Shown here: piece after piece, positions 19,101-27,150 of the stretch
How the letters are laid out: each line of letters starts with the position of its first letter
Numbering within the stretch: position 1 is the first letter of the stretch
DNA from: a virus
IMG/VR virus record: IMGVR_UViG_3300032236_000648
Coordinates: 1-43,537 of that record
Strand: one strand, 5' to 3'
Length of the DNA: 43,537 nucleotides
Notes under the pieces: generated by a model
Told to the model about the DNA's origin: nothing
Database searches by the model: none
Seen by the model: only the letters and a program-made list of their open reading frames with translations
Translations under genes and position numbers: made by a program

Positions 19101-22100
19101 TTTGCTTCGTTAACATAATCAATTTTCTTTGCGCCAGCCAATTCTTGAACAAACGCTCCAGCAGAAGTAGAAAGTTGCCCCTTGCCACCATACTTTTTCA
19201 TTGTACCGTCAAGGCTCTTTAATATGGCAGAAGTTTCCATGCCAGAAACGCCGCCTGCTTTCGCTGCCGCCTCAAGTTGCATTTTTGCTTGATCCTTAGA
19301 ACCTCCAGCCTGAAGAACACCAAAATATTGATCTTTTAATGTTCTGGCAATATCAGAATCATTAGGCTGACTCTTTAAATATTGAATTAAATTCTTTGAA
19401 GAATCTGAACCATTTTGCATTGCTTGAGCCAAATTATCTACTTGAGTTCTAAATGTATCTGTTTGTCCACTAACATTATTAAAACTTAAATCTGTTATAG
19501 ATTTTGCTTTCAACCCAAAAACTGAGAGAGAGTCTGAAGAAACGGTAATAGCATCTCGATATTTTTGATGTGCAGCAGCAATCCCGTTTACAGCATCAGT
19601 AGTTGCTTGGGCTTCTTTCTGCTGCTGTGCAAGTGCGCCTCCGATGGCTGCGCCACCAATACCCCCAACAAGCATCCCCGGAACGCCAAACATTGAACCC
19701 ATGCTTATGCCAGTTGCTGCGCCACCAAGTGCGCCCGACTGAACAGTCTGCTGTCCACCATTTGCCTCTGCCATATTCGATGAAAATACAGACATAGCAC
19801 CGGAAAGCATTTGACCGCCAATCATGGCACCCATGCCTCCACCCATGCCTTTCTTCATCATGCCCATCAAACCTGCACCCTTACCTTTCCCGCCTGCGCC
19901 GGTAAGCATTTGCAAATCTTCCTCTGACTGCATGACCGCCTTCTTAGAATCCTCAGCCATCTTTTCTGCGTCAACCATTCTTTGCTTAGCAGAATTAATT
20001 TCCGCTTCAGAAGCGGCTAAGGATTCTTGAGAAGCCTTCTGCATTCCTTGCCATTTACTTTGCTCTTTGCCCTTAGTTGTTTTAACCATATTTGAAACAA
20101 AATCGTCAAAAGCCTTCTTTTCAGAATGAACTTTTTCTGCTTTAGCCAAATTATCTTGGGACAAAGATAATTCTTTATTTGCGTCTTTTTCTTGAGATTT
20201 AGCAGCCTCTACAATTTTCTTTGCAGCATCAACTTGAGCCTGAAATTGCTTATTTTTCCAAATCTTGGTTTGTTGAGGCTGGGCGTCATCTTTAACAGTG
20301 TTTCCTTCAACAATTGATTTTGAATTATCAGCCTTTGAAACTATTGTTCCACCCATTCTAGGATTATCATTAGGAACATTTAATGGTTTTTCGTCATTAG
20401 GATTAACACTCTTATTTATTTGACTCTTAATATTATTTGCTGTTTCTTCAACAGAAACCATTGATGTTGCTGCTTTTTTAGTAGCAGTTCCAAGTTCTCC
20501 TAGTCCATTGATCATTTCTTTAATTGAATTAGAGAATGCTTCTGGCTTATATCTTACTCTACCGACTTTTCCTTCCATTGCAATAGGCTCACCAGAATCT
20601 CCACCGGAGCCTTCAGAAAGTCTAGCAATGCCTCCACTAGCAAACTTGCGGGAATTAATAGCATCAACAAATCCCACACCATAATGCTTAACGGCATCAG
20701 CATTTACTACATATTCTCCATTGGAAAGCATGGCGGGAATCATATCATCTTTAGGACCGCCCTGACCTGAAATATATGAACCTTTTGCAAGTCTTGCTTT
20801 GCCAGATTCAAATATAGATAAAATTTTATTGAAAGGTCTATCCGGATTTCCTTTAATTTTTATTTCATTTTCTTGAATTGCAGTATCGAATAAATCATTT
20901 GCAAATATATGGCTTGGATCTTTTGAAGGAGGATCTGATATATATCTTGTAGCAATAGTAGAAAGTGCGTCTTTAAATTTTGTAACAATATCAATCGAAG
21001 ACGCTTCCTCAATTTTTACTTGACTTCTATCACGTTCGGCTGAGAATTTAGGAACAAAAGAAGCAGCCATTCTATTTGCTAAATCATCAGCGAAAGCAAG
21101 TTCAGGAGTTGAAAATAGTCCGGTGCGTGCGGCTTCCTCAGCCTGATATATTCTTTGATTTAATGATTCTTTTGCAATTCTTAATTGAATTAATCTCATA
21201 GGATTATCTGCAAAAAGTTTTGCTTCATCTATTTTATTAAATACCTCAATGGACGCCCTAGCCTCATTTAAATTAGAAACCTGACCATTTCTACTTAGAA
21301 CATCATCAAAAAAGGTAGGTATTTGAAAATTGCCCATGCCCAATTTCAAATTATCCATAACAGACTCTTTACTTAAATGTGCAAAAATTTGATTTTCTGC
21401 TGATGTAGCAGCAACAGTTCCTATACCTAATCGTGACTTACCTTTATTACTTTCTAATGAACCAACAAGGTGACCATGTTGTAAGCCAAAGATATTTCCT
21501 ATTGAATAAGCGTTTAAATTATTTAAATAATCCTTGACTTCTTTTGGCATTTTTTCGTTGGGGAAATATTTTCTTTTTACATAACCAACCAAAGCCCTTT
21601 TTTCGGGGTCGCTCAATTCTATGTTTGATGAATCTTTATCCAAACCTCTTTTAATAATTCCTATAATCATGCCCGAAAAAGTTTTTTCAAACGGGGAGTA
21701 TGTAGCCAAGTTATCTCGTTTTATTGAGAGTGCTCTTCCAGCATATTCTTCACCTGTCGTTTCTTCATCTGTCGTGCCACCAGACTCAAACTTAGCAATA
21801 CCACCCTTAGAAAAACGACTAATAATACCGCCATTTTTCCTGCCAGTAATCATAGGCTCAGACCAAGCATATGAAGCCATTCCCGGTTTATCAGAGACTA
21901 TAGGACGAAGCGGAGCATAGTCTCTATAGCCAAGGTGGTGCTGGAGCATCTGTCGAATATAATAATCTTCAGAATCAACCTTATAGCCTTGAGTTGGGAA
22001 CATTTTGTCATACTTGCCCTTTTTAAGTTCTGACATAGGCATAGCATACTTTTCTTCAAGATACTGCTGCGCGAAAGTTAATTCTTCTGGAGTAATACCA

Positions 22101-25100
22101 TACCGCTCTTTTTCTGAGGCAGTCTCCCAGCCCGGAATATAGTTTCGTGCGCTAGAAGGTGTCTGTTTCCTATATCTACCAACAATGTCTTGAATAGTAA
22201 ATTTAACTGACTCTGGTCCCGGAGGTGCGAGGCGGGACAGGAAAGGATCATCAGCATTTTTACGAATACTTGCAATACCGTATGGATTAACGTATCTTTG
22301 ACCTGTTTGAGGAATACCATCTGTTCTTACGATGAACTCTCTCTCACCCGGCTTCCCTGAATAATTCGCTCCCTGAATTCCGACAATTGCACTCTTAGGA
22401 ACATCAATTTCAATAACTCTTCCAGTATCGCCAATATCATTAGGTCTAGCAAAATTCATAGGTAGCGTTGGATCTAAAGACATTGACTGGTAAGGCTGTA
22501 TCTTTTCTATTGGACCCGTAGAATAACCAAAATGTCCGGGAGCAAGATTTCTTCCAGTATCAACTCCGTTACTTGGAAAACGTACTGCTCTGTACAATCT
22601 TACAGTTTCTCCCGGAATTTGAGCAAGGGCATCTTGTACAGATTTTGCTCCAGCCGCTACAATGGCAGGGTCAAGATTTCTTAGGGGGCGTGGATCGCCC
22701 CAATCACCAGATGCGTGCGCTTCAAGTGCTGCGGTCAAAGCCGCCTCTTGCTGAGTATTATTAAGTTGATGAGATTCAATAATTTTAGTAAGATCTTCAG
22801 TCTTAACATTTTTTAATGCGTCTGCATTTCTGGTTCTAAAGAACATGTCTACTGCATTGCCAACATAAAGACTTTCAGGTTTTCTTAAATATGCTTCAAT
22901 TTCTGCAGAAGAAGTAACTTCTTTTTGCATAAAAATTTCTGAAAGTGCTGCAAGACCGCCAGAAGCATACTTGTATTTACGAGGATGATAACCAAATTGT
23001 CTGTGGTGAGTGAAAGAACCTTTCCTTTTACCCGCTTGCCCACCGGAAGCATACATAATATCAGGATTTGTAAAATTATTATCAGTTGGCATTGGCTGAG
23101 CAGTTGGAGCAACTATCCCACCGACAGCCATTCTCTTATTGTTAAGAGAATCCATGAATCCAGTTCCATAATGATCAACCGCTGCAGCATTAACAACATA
23201 TTCACCATTAGAAAGCATTGCTGGGATAAGATCATCTTTTGGACCACCCGGTCCATTAATTTTACCACCGGAAGCAAATTTTGGAATTACTCTACCAATC
23301 TTACCCGGAAGAGATATTGGTGTTACTGCTCCAACCATAGAAGCATTAGACATTGCAGCAATTCTATCCCTAAGAAGAATTGCTTGTTGGGCAATCTTTT
23401 CAGTAGTATTTAGAATTACATTACCAAGGTCTTCAAAAACTACTGACAAATGATCAAATCCGTTAGAAGACATTGCAAGAGCATTCATCATAGCGGGTGC
23501 AGATCTAGTTTTCATTGCATCTCTTATTGCATCTGAAAGTTTTTCTCCTTGCTGAGTTGAAGAAACTTCAAATGCTGCAAGCATACTAGCACTCATAGAA
23601 TCATATTCTTTATTGAATAATCCAGCCAATGATGTGTAGAATTTACCTGAAACTTCTCTTAAATTACCGACTTCAACACCGGCTCCACCAGATGCTTGTA
23701 ATGATTCTTCAACTTGTTTAAATACTCTATCATAAGTGTCTTTTACGTCTTTCATTGCGCGAACACGCATTTGTGACCATTGTTCTTTTCCTAATGCTTG
23801 AGAAAACCATGCATCTACATCTGAGGCTCCAGCGCCCATAGTATGCAATGATTGAAAGGATTTAAGCGAACCGGGCTTAATTCTTTCCGCTTCTTGCATT
23901 GCTCTTAATTGTGCTAACTGATCACCAGACATTTTAGTAGCACTAACAAGGCTTAACTCTTTTCCATAGGTGGCAAGCGGGGCAGTTGGAGTAATGGACA
24001 AATCTTTTAGAACAGCAGCAATAACTTCATCATTCATCATTTGTGGAGGAATTATAGGAAGTGGCTGATCTTGATTTTTAAGATTAATTTCTTTACCATA
24101 CTGATTATTTGTGAATATTCCGGGAACAACAGCCCTAGTTCCCATTAATCTTTCAGTTACAGCAGTTTCAATACCGTGAGAAAAAGTAATTCCATCAACT
24201 AGACCATTTGCAGTTTTTTCAACCAAATTTCTTCTAATTTGATTTCCTTCTTCATCTAAACCTTTTTTAACCATTGCCTCAAGGGAGGTGGTGTAGTAAG
24301 ATATAGCAGCAACTTGGGCAGGACTTGCTGGAGGACTAGTTGGCAACATGGGAGTGCCAGAAGGTCCACCGCCGCTACCGCCTCCAGTTGGAGGTGGCAT
24401 TGGGGGGCCACCAAGACCTCCCATTTTTCCGGGACCAATGACGCGACTTGCATTTTCTACTTCGTTAGCATAATCAGAAATTGCTTTGGTAAGCATTTTG
24501 ATTAATGTTTCTTGTTCTTTTATTGAAGTAGAAACTTCATCTGAAAGAATTTTAGAAGCAACCTGAGCCTTATCGATTTCTTGAAAGTAATTGCCAAGAT
24601 TTTTAAATCCAGCAAGCATACTTTCAACAGGAGATCTCATGCCACCGCCTTCAGTAAATCCTTGTTTAAACATTCTAAATAAATTATTAATTTTAAATAT
24701 TTGTCCAAACAGGTTGGCGAACAAACCTGTGAGCATGAGAATTGGTCCGAAGATCGCACCGCCAGCGAAAAGTCCTCCAAGGATGTACTTGAGTGGCCCA
24801 AGTTTCTGGAATATATTAACTATTCCAGTTGCAGCATTAATAACCTTAGTTGCAAGTTCTAAGAATGCTTGACCAATTGGCAGCAAAGATGTTTTAAGGC
24901 TTTCTACCGCAATTTGGAATCTTCCTGATGTAGATTGCTGCAAAACATTTGTTTGTTGCTGAGCAATGTCTCCAAGTTCCTTGGAATTTAAACTCATCAT
25001 GCCCATGACCTTAGCAGATTGTGTACCAGTTCTATTGAAGTTATCTAGTAATGCTGTTACGCGGGCTGCTTGGAACTTACCAAAGAGTTCTGTAATGGCT

Positions 25101-26407
25101 TGCTGACGGGCAAGTGCTGGCAATTTGTCTAAAGCCATTTGAAGGCTCTCAACCATTCCCACAACATTACCAGTATTACTTTTTACAATGTTTGGTAAAT
25201 CAATACCATATGCTTTTAAGGCATCTACTGCCGACTTTGTAGGAACAATAAGTCTTTGCAGAGAATTCTTAAGAGCGTTAGCACCATCTGCTGCTCCTAC
25301 GCCGCCTTCTTTCATGGCTACAAGGAACGCAACTGTATCTTTATATGTTCCACCAAGATTTCTTACAATGGGTCCGACTCTTGGAATTGCATCAATAAGA
25401 TCTTTCATCGTAGTGCTAGTCGCAGCCTGTGCTGCGCTAAAGAAATTCATAGCATCTGCAGTTTGTGTAGTACTTAATTTATATGCTGTTTGAAGAGAAA
25501 TTGTCGCTTTCATTGCAGATTGCTGATCTGTTTCTCCTAGAACCATAGCCTGAGAAACAGTTTTTGTTAAATTAAGCAGTTGATCCTGAGTATATCCTGC
25601 TGCTGATAGACCGGCAGCAACAGCAGTTGTTTCTTGGGCGCTTTGACCATACATATTAGACATTTGCTGGGCAACTGTCATAACCTGCTGCTTAATCATA
25701 TCAAGTTCTGCTTGTGAAGGAAGCATCTTAGAAAATGCTTGCCCTGCCTGACCACCAATTGCATACGTTCTTTGGAGAAGTTGAAGGTTCTTATCTACTT
25801 GATAATACATTGTTGCAAGTCCAGCACCAGCGGCTGCGAGAGGAACGGTAAAACCAACCATCAACTGACGACCAGCCCACTGAGTATTCTTACCGAAGTT
25901 AATTAATTTATTGCTTCCATCAAGCATCGCTTTGTTATATGCAGATTGATATATTTCTGCTTGCTTGGCAGCATCAGCCATTCCTCTAGTATCAGTAATT
26001 ACCTGAGCATAACCTTGTTTTGTAACACTAGGCAAAACAGTAGACTGAGCAACCCTAGCCTGAGCAGCAGCAATCTTTTCTAATTCATCAACAGTTCCCT
26101 TAGAACCAGTTTTCCACATGCTGAAATATTCAGAAGCAGAAAATTTACCACGAACTAATTTTTCAGTAAGATGATCTGTAGCAGTAGAAAGTTTAACTGT
26201 TTCTACGTTAAAATTTCTAAGAGAATTTATAGTTGAAAGAAAACCATTTTCGGCTTGTTTTAATTTAGAAATAGTATCAGAAGTGAATCCAGTACCGATG
26301 GTCTGCTTAGAAAGCGTCGCCATAGATGCGCGTAATCTATCAACTTCAGCATAAACAGGTTTAAAGTTGGCACTACCAACTATTTCTATATTTATTCTTT
26401 CAGCCAT
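16172..26407 (-). CDS. Tape measure protein with ADP-ribosyltransferase-like and CHAP-like domains
   Basis: A 3,411-residue protein, unusually long for the family. ATG at 26407 follows GGAAG. Order: coiled N-terminus; TP901-type tape-measure core at about 190-480 (WAGRQLMVGFTVPLAAAGAG, GLSAAGYTQDQLL, ALKNSLQRLIVPT); hydrophobic segment at about 542-575; glycine repeat 1 at about 1045-1096; ADP-ribosyltransferase-like domain at about 1230-1375 with Arg in RLYRAV (about 1273), S-x-S in YQSMSLDP (about 1311) and E-x-E in GEREFIV (about 1356); unknown domains at about 1390-1870; repeat 2 at about 1876-1925; coiled coil at about 2048-2168; hydrophobic glycine-rich segment at about 2186-2263; coiled coil at about 2753-2930; repeat 3 at about 3040-3093; CHAP-like hydrolase at about 3120-3240 with Cys in GLCQKLAH and His in PGHATWIAG; repeat 4 at about 3294-3343. 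It sets tail length and is expected to reach the host envelope during DNA entry. Confidence 0.95.
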   Translation of the reverse strand: MAERINIEIVGSANFKPVYAEVDRLRASMATLSKQTIGTGFTSDTISKLKQAENGFLSTINSLRNFNVETVKLSTATDHLTEKLVRGKFSASEYFSMWKTGSKGTVDELEKIAAAQARVAQSTVLPSVTKQGYAQVITDTRGMADAAKQAEIYQSAYNKAMLDGSNKLINFGKNTQWAGRQLMVGFTVPLAAAGAGLATMYYQVDKNLQLLQRTYAIGGQAGQAFSKMLPSQAELDMIKQQVMTVAQQMSNMYGQSAQETTAVAAGLSAAGYTQDQLLNLTKTVSQAMVLGETDQQSAMKATISLQTAYKLSTTQTADAMNFFSAAQAATSTTMKDLIDAIPRVGPIVRNLGGTYKDTVAFLVAMKEGGVGAADGANALKNSLQRLIVPTKSAVDALKAYGIDLPNIVKSNTGNVVGMVESLQMALDKLPALARQQAITELFGKFQAARVTALLDNFNRTGTQSAKVMGMMSLNSKELGDIAQQQTNVLQQSTSGRFQIAVESLKTSLLPIGQAFLELATKVINAATGIVNIFQKLGPLKYILGGLFAGGAIFGPILMLTGLFANLFGQIFKINNLFRMFKQGFTEGGGMRSPVESMLAGFKNLGNYFQEIDKAQVASKILSDEVSTSIKEQETLIKMLTKAISDYANEVENASRVIGPGKMGGLGGPPMPPPTGGGSGGGPSGTPMLPTSPPASPAQVAAISYYTTSLEAMVKKGLDEEGNQIRRNLVEKTANGLVDGITFSHGIETAVTERLMGTRAVVPGIFTNNQYGKEINLKNQDQPLPIIPPQMMNDEVIAAVLKDLSITPTAPLATYGKELSLVSATKMSGDQLAQLRAMQEAERIKPGSLKSFQSLHTMGAGASDVDAWFSQALGKEQWSQMRVRAMKDVKDTYDRVFKQVEESLQASGGAGVEVGNLREVSGKFYTSLAGLFNKEYDSMSASMLAAFEVSSTQQGEKLSDAIRDAMKTRSAPAMMNALAMSSNGFDHLSVVFEDLGNVILNTTEKIAQQAILLRDRIAAMSNASMVGAVTPISLPGKIGRVIPKFASGGKINGPGGPKDDLIPAMLSNGEYVVNAAAVDHYGTGFMDSLNNKRMAVGGIVAPTAQPMPTDNNFTNPDIMYASGGQAGKRKGSFTHHRQFGYHPRKYKYASGGLAALSEIFMQKEVTSSAEIEAYLRKPESLYVGNAVDMFFRTRNADALKNVKTEDLTKIIESHQLNNTQQEAALTAALEAHASGDWGDPRPLRNLDPAIVAAGAKSVQDALAQIPGETVRLYRAVRFPSNGVDTGRNLAPGHFGYSTGPIEKIQPYQSMSLDPTLPMNFARPNDIGDTGRVIEIDVPKSAIVGIQGANYSGKPGEREFIVRTDGIPQTGQRYVNPYGIASIRKNADDPFLSRLAPPGPESVKFTIQDIVGRYRKQTPSSARNYIPGWETASEKERYGITPEELTFAQQYLEEKYAMPMSELKKGKYDKMFPTQGYKVDSEDYYIRQMLQHHLGYRDYAPLRPIVSDKPGMASYAWSEPMITGRKNGGIISRFSKGGIAKFESGGTTDEETTGEEYAGRALSIKRDNLATYSPFEKTFSGMIIGIIKRGLDKDSSNIELSDPEKRALVGYVKRKYFPNEKMPKEVKDYLNNLNAYSIGNIFGLQHGHLVGSLESNKGKSRLGIGTVAATSAENQIFAHLSKESVMDNLKLGMGNFQIPTFFDDVLSRNGQVSNLNEARASIEVFNKIDEAKLFADNPMRLIQLRIAKESLNQRIYQAEEAARTGLFSTPELAFADDLANRMAASFVPKFSAERDRSQVKIEEASSIDIVTKFKDALSTIATRYISDPPSKDPSHIFANDLFDTAIQENEIKIKGNPDRPFNKILSIFESGKARLAKGSYISGQGGPKDDMIPAMLSNGEYVVNADAVKHYGVGFVDAINSRKFASGGIARLSEGSGGDSGEPIAMEGKVGRVRYKPEAFSNSIKEMINGLGELGTATKKAATSMVSVEETANNIKSQINKSVNPNDEKPLNVPNDNPRMGGTIVSKADNSKSIVEGNTVKDDAQPQQTKIWKNKQFQAQVDAAKKIVEAAKSQEKDANKELSLSQDNLAKAEKVHSEKKAFDDFVSNMVKTTKGKEQSKWQGMQKASQESLAASEAEINSAKQRMVDAEKMAEDSKKAVMQSEEDLQMLTGAGGKGKGAGLMGMMKKGMGGGMGAMIGGQMLSGAMSVFSSNMAEANGGQQTVQSGALGGAATGISMGSMFGVPGMLVGGIGGAAIGGALAQQQKEAQATTDAVNGIAAAHQKYRDAITVSSDSLSVFGLKAKSITDLSFNNVSGQTDTFRTQVDNLAQAMQNGSDSSKNLIQYLKSQPNDSDIARTLKDQYFGVLQAGGSKDQAKMQLEAAAKAGGVSGMETSAILKSLDGTMKKYGGKGQLSTSAGAFVQELAGAKKIDYVNEAKNLQGAENARVSDAKGRRLQYGAESLDGNTSDLMVGLASLTSGAWAQGALNNIQQRGWGSLFDIKGSRQAMGLGTGGVDETKAVDWIKTLNLRAAGNDFNINDLVTKRDDMLKTVTDKNMSGKDIFGGSDKTLIAAAKAAGLTVNSSIDEVVKGFTKLNGSLADLQSQTGVQESIQKWVGANQDFKAEFVEPIKQALGSLSPDEFKQSIDSMVSSVEKSGGNIKDVVDQISSDMGAPFTQLATQFDNNTVAAKNYLVALNDIAALQNAGLTFNSKDAAEQAAAAISQNPFLSGTAQAQATMMGNIGKDTGALVSGVQNIPMATAKQLQAKQQADAKATAAAVKGINDEIKAKNKYIESIRKEMDARQKLFDKKQQARQQDLTLMGLANDITAARDKGDLLGMALAQSAYNDELQKQNELKAKDAADAKDQKKIDSAQNQINKLQDQAQAMQDAAQKRQDALQKQIDGLGATQTKYAKLADQIQTATNAWTTALESGNGAAATAQKKALDALIAQLPASAQGAAHAQEDAISKEWANFTKNNKLIINADGFITDLQVPQGKIKADPVTGKLSWEPSKGGPLMVVVNGNALVQGSGTNQGVTRDQNRATGGYISGAGGPTSDSIPAMLSDGEYVVRASAVKQYGAGLLDSINSQRFATGGFAGVGRVPDPKPKIDKNSNTQTEPVGYTSAYNRAVAYTRGALEWQGLCQKLAHTIAGAPAWAPSAWDAWNAIPDKYKHNGTPPGGAIAYWGNKYPGHATWIAGKDKTGTTYAVTNDYKRRGGADFVPWNVFASGWGMNYNGWIDWTPGGKLPVGGNIPGSGLPADTPGSYSGVYSSTSNPGVVGSNTFDGPINVGWQMSFANGGPVKGPGGPRSDSIAALISAGEYVVKASAVNKYGVDFMDKINSGDYNPTFVKPISRSSISVPANSANDTSSPAHVEYNINVNVAGTNSSPDEIANAVLNKMRQKERSNSTNRRIG
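16380..16529 (-). repeat. Tape-measure glycine repeat, copy 4
   Basis: It encodes a block built on GGPVKGPGGPRSDSIAALIS followed by GEYVVKASAVNKYG. It is the most diverged of four copies (AALISAGEYVV in place of PAMLSNGEYVV) and lies after the CHAP-like domain near the C-terminus. Confidence 0.85.
17129..17290 (-). repeat. Tape-measure glycine repeat, copy 3
   Basis: It encodes GGYISGAGGPTSDSIPAMLS then GEYVVRASAVKQYG and an ending QRFATGGF. It lies directly before the CHAP-like domain, so copies 3 and 4 bracket that enzyme domain. Confidence 0.88.
20631..20782 (-). repeat. Tape-measure glycine repeat, copy 2
   Basis: It encodes ISGQGGPKDDMIPAMLSNG then EYVVNADAVKHYG and RKFASGGIA. With copy 1 it brackets the ADP-ribosyltransferase-like and unknown domains. 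Confidence 0.88.
23119..23276 (-). repeat. Tape-measure glycine repeat, copy 1
   Basis: It encodes ASGGKINGPGGPKDDLIPAM then LSNGEYVVNAAAVDHYG and KRMAVGG. The motif G-P-G-G-P-x-x-D-x-I-P-A-M-L-S-x-G-E-Y-V-V is widespread in siphovirus tape measures, usually near the C-terminus. Here the first copy is in the middle of the protein. Confidence 0.88.
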
Positions 26408-26412
26408 TTAAA

Positions 26413-27047
26413 CTAACTACCAACTTCCATAAACCCTAGTCCAGCACCGATGCCAAAACCTTCCATAGCAGCGTTATATCCAGTTAGGGTCGTAATATCA
26501 GAATTCTTACTCTGATCGAGTAATTTTTCTGATTCTTCTAGTTCAACACCTTGAAGAGCAGCAAGGAACACACGTTCGCGTTGTTCCTTTTCTCTCATTG
26601 CGTTAATAGTTGCTATCAATTCTTCAAAACACAAACTTTCTTCAAGTTCTTCATAATTTTTCCACCGGCCTAATAAGAAGACTTCAGATTCTAAGGCGAC
26701 TAGATCTAGTTGATCCCAACCAGACCTGTCGCCGCGAGATTTGGGTCATCATTATTTAACTTCAATCCACCAGCAACTTCTAGAATTTTCATTAATGTTG
26801 GTACTTCAATTACATCTTCAAACTTTTCCTTATCTGTGGAAAGATCTGGAGAAAACTGTCCCATACATACCATTCCTGCTTCAATAAATACATCGAGAGC
26901 ATCTTCTTCTGTCTTAACATCTTCATTATCTAATTTTTCAATAACTTTAGTAAATTTCTTTAAATTCTTAATTGTTAGTGGACGGACTTGTATTTCCTGC
27001 CCATCGGAAAGTTGAATTTCAACAATTTCGTAAACGGTGTTTGCCAT
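26413..27047 (-). CDS. Tail assembly chaperone, frameshifted long form (GT-type fusion)
   Basis: Predicted product of a programmed -1 frameshift, join(27047..26739, 26739..26413), about 211 residues. The first 103 residues are those of the short chaperone. After slipping on C CCA AAT, the ribosome continues in an open frame that runs from just after a TGA at 26748-26746 to the stop at 26413. The added part reads SRGDRSGWDQLDLVALESEV, then FLLGRWKNYEELEESLCFEE, and ends EGFGIGAGLGFMEVGS. A standalone gene for this second part is unlikely: it has no ATG or ribosome site at its head. Such fusions assemble around the tape measure and recruit tail-tube subunits in lambda-like siphoviruses. The tape-measure gene starts 5 bases after this stop. 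Confidence 0.85.
26706..27047 (-). CDS. Tail assembly chaperone, short form (G-type)
   Basis: A 113-residue protein from ATG 27047 with a strong GGAGG site. It begins MANTVYEIVEIQLSDGQEIQ followed by VRPLTIKNLKKFTKVIEKL, the usual look of the first tail assembly chaperone between the major tail protein and the tape measure. It is acidic and probably helical. It ends NDDPNLAATGLVGIN at a TAG (26708-26706) when no frameshift occurs. It is made in excess over the frameshifted form in related phages; the ratio here is unknown. Confidence 0.9.
   Translation of the reverse strand: MANTVYEIVEIQLSDGQEIQVRPLTIKNLKKFTKVIEKLDNEDVKTEEDALDVFIEAGMVCMGQFSPDLSTDKEKFEDVIEVPTLMKILEVAGGLKLNNDDPNLAATGLVGIN
26739..26745 (-). 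promoter_or_regulatory. -1 ribosomal frameshift slippery site CCCAAAT
   Basis: Read on the minus strand in the frame of the short chaperone, the bases are gaC CCA AAT, an X XXY YYZ heptamer with X=C, Y=A, Z=T. It is the only such heptamer I see between the opening of the -1 frame (after TGA 26748-26746) and the zero-frame stop (26708-26706). Slippage there joins the two chaperone parts. No obvious downstream pseudoknot was worked out. Confidence 0.82.
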
Positions 27048-27098
27048 TTAATAGCCTCCAATTTCTCTTTACGATTATAGCAATATATATGTAAAAAA

Positions 27099-27133
27099 CA
27101 TAAAAGCCCCGTCGTGAGATGGGGGCTTTTATG
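27099..27133 (-). terminator. Intrinsic terminator after the major tail gene
   Basis: The stem pairs CATAAAAGCCCC with GGGGCTTTTATG (27099-27110 and 27122-27133; one extra G at 27121). The intervening bases, including that G, form an 11-base loop. On the minus strand the stem is followed by TTTTTT. It lies between the major tail gene stop and the chaperone gene start, so it should limit read-through from the highly expressed tail-tube gene. Confidence 0.88.
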
Positions 27134-27150
27134 CTAGTTTAAAAAACTAA

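Noticed and set aside
16395-26000. Many 60-140-codon plus-strand ORFs across the tape measure and fibre genes
   Set aside because: They are shadows of long real genes, with no ribosome sites, no recognisable domains and biased low-complexity composition.
26413-26634. Separate 73-residue gene after the short chaperone
   Set aside because: The only start is an internal TTG with no ribosome site; the open frame extends back to the slippery site, so it is the frameshift extension.
26717-26724. Alternative frameshift site at GGTTGGG
   Set aside because: It does not follow X XXY YYZ in the zero frame, and re-pairing after a -1 slip would be poor compared with CCCAAAT.
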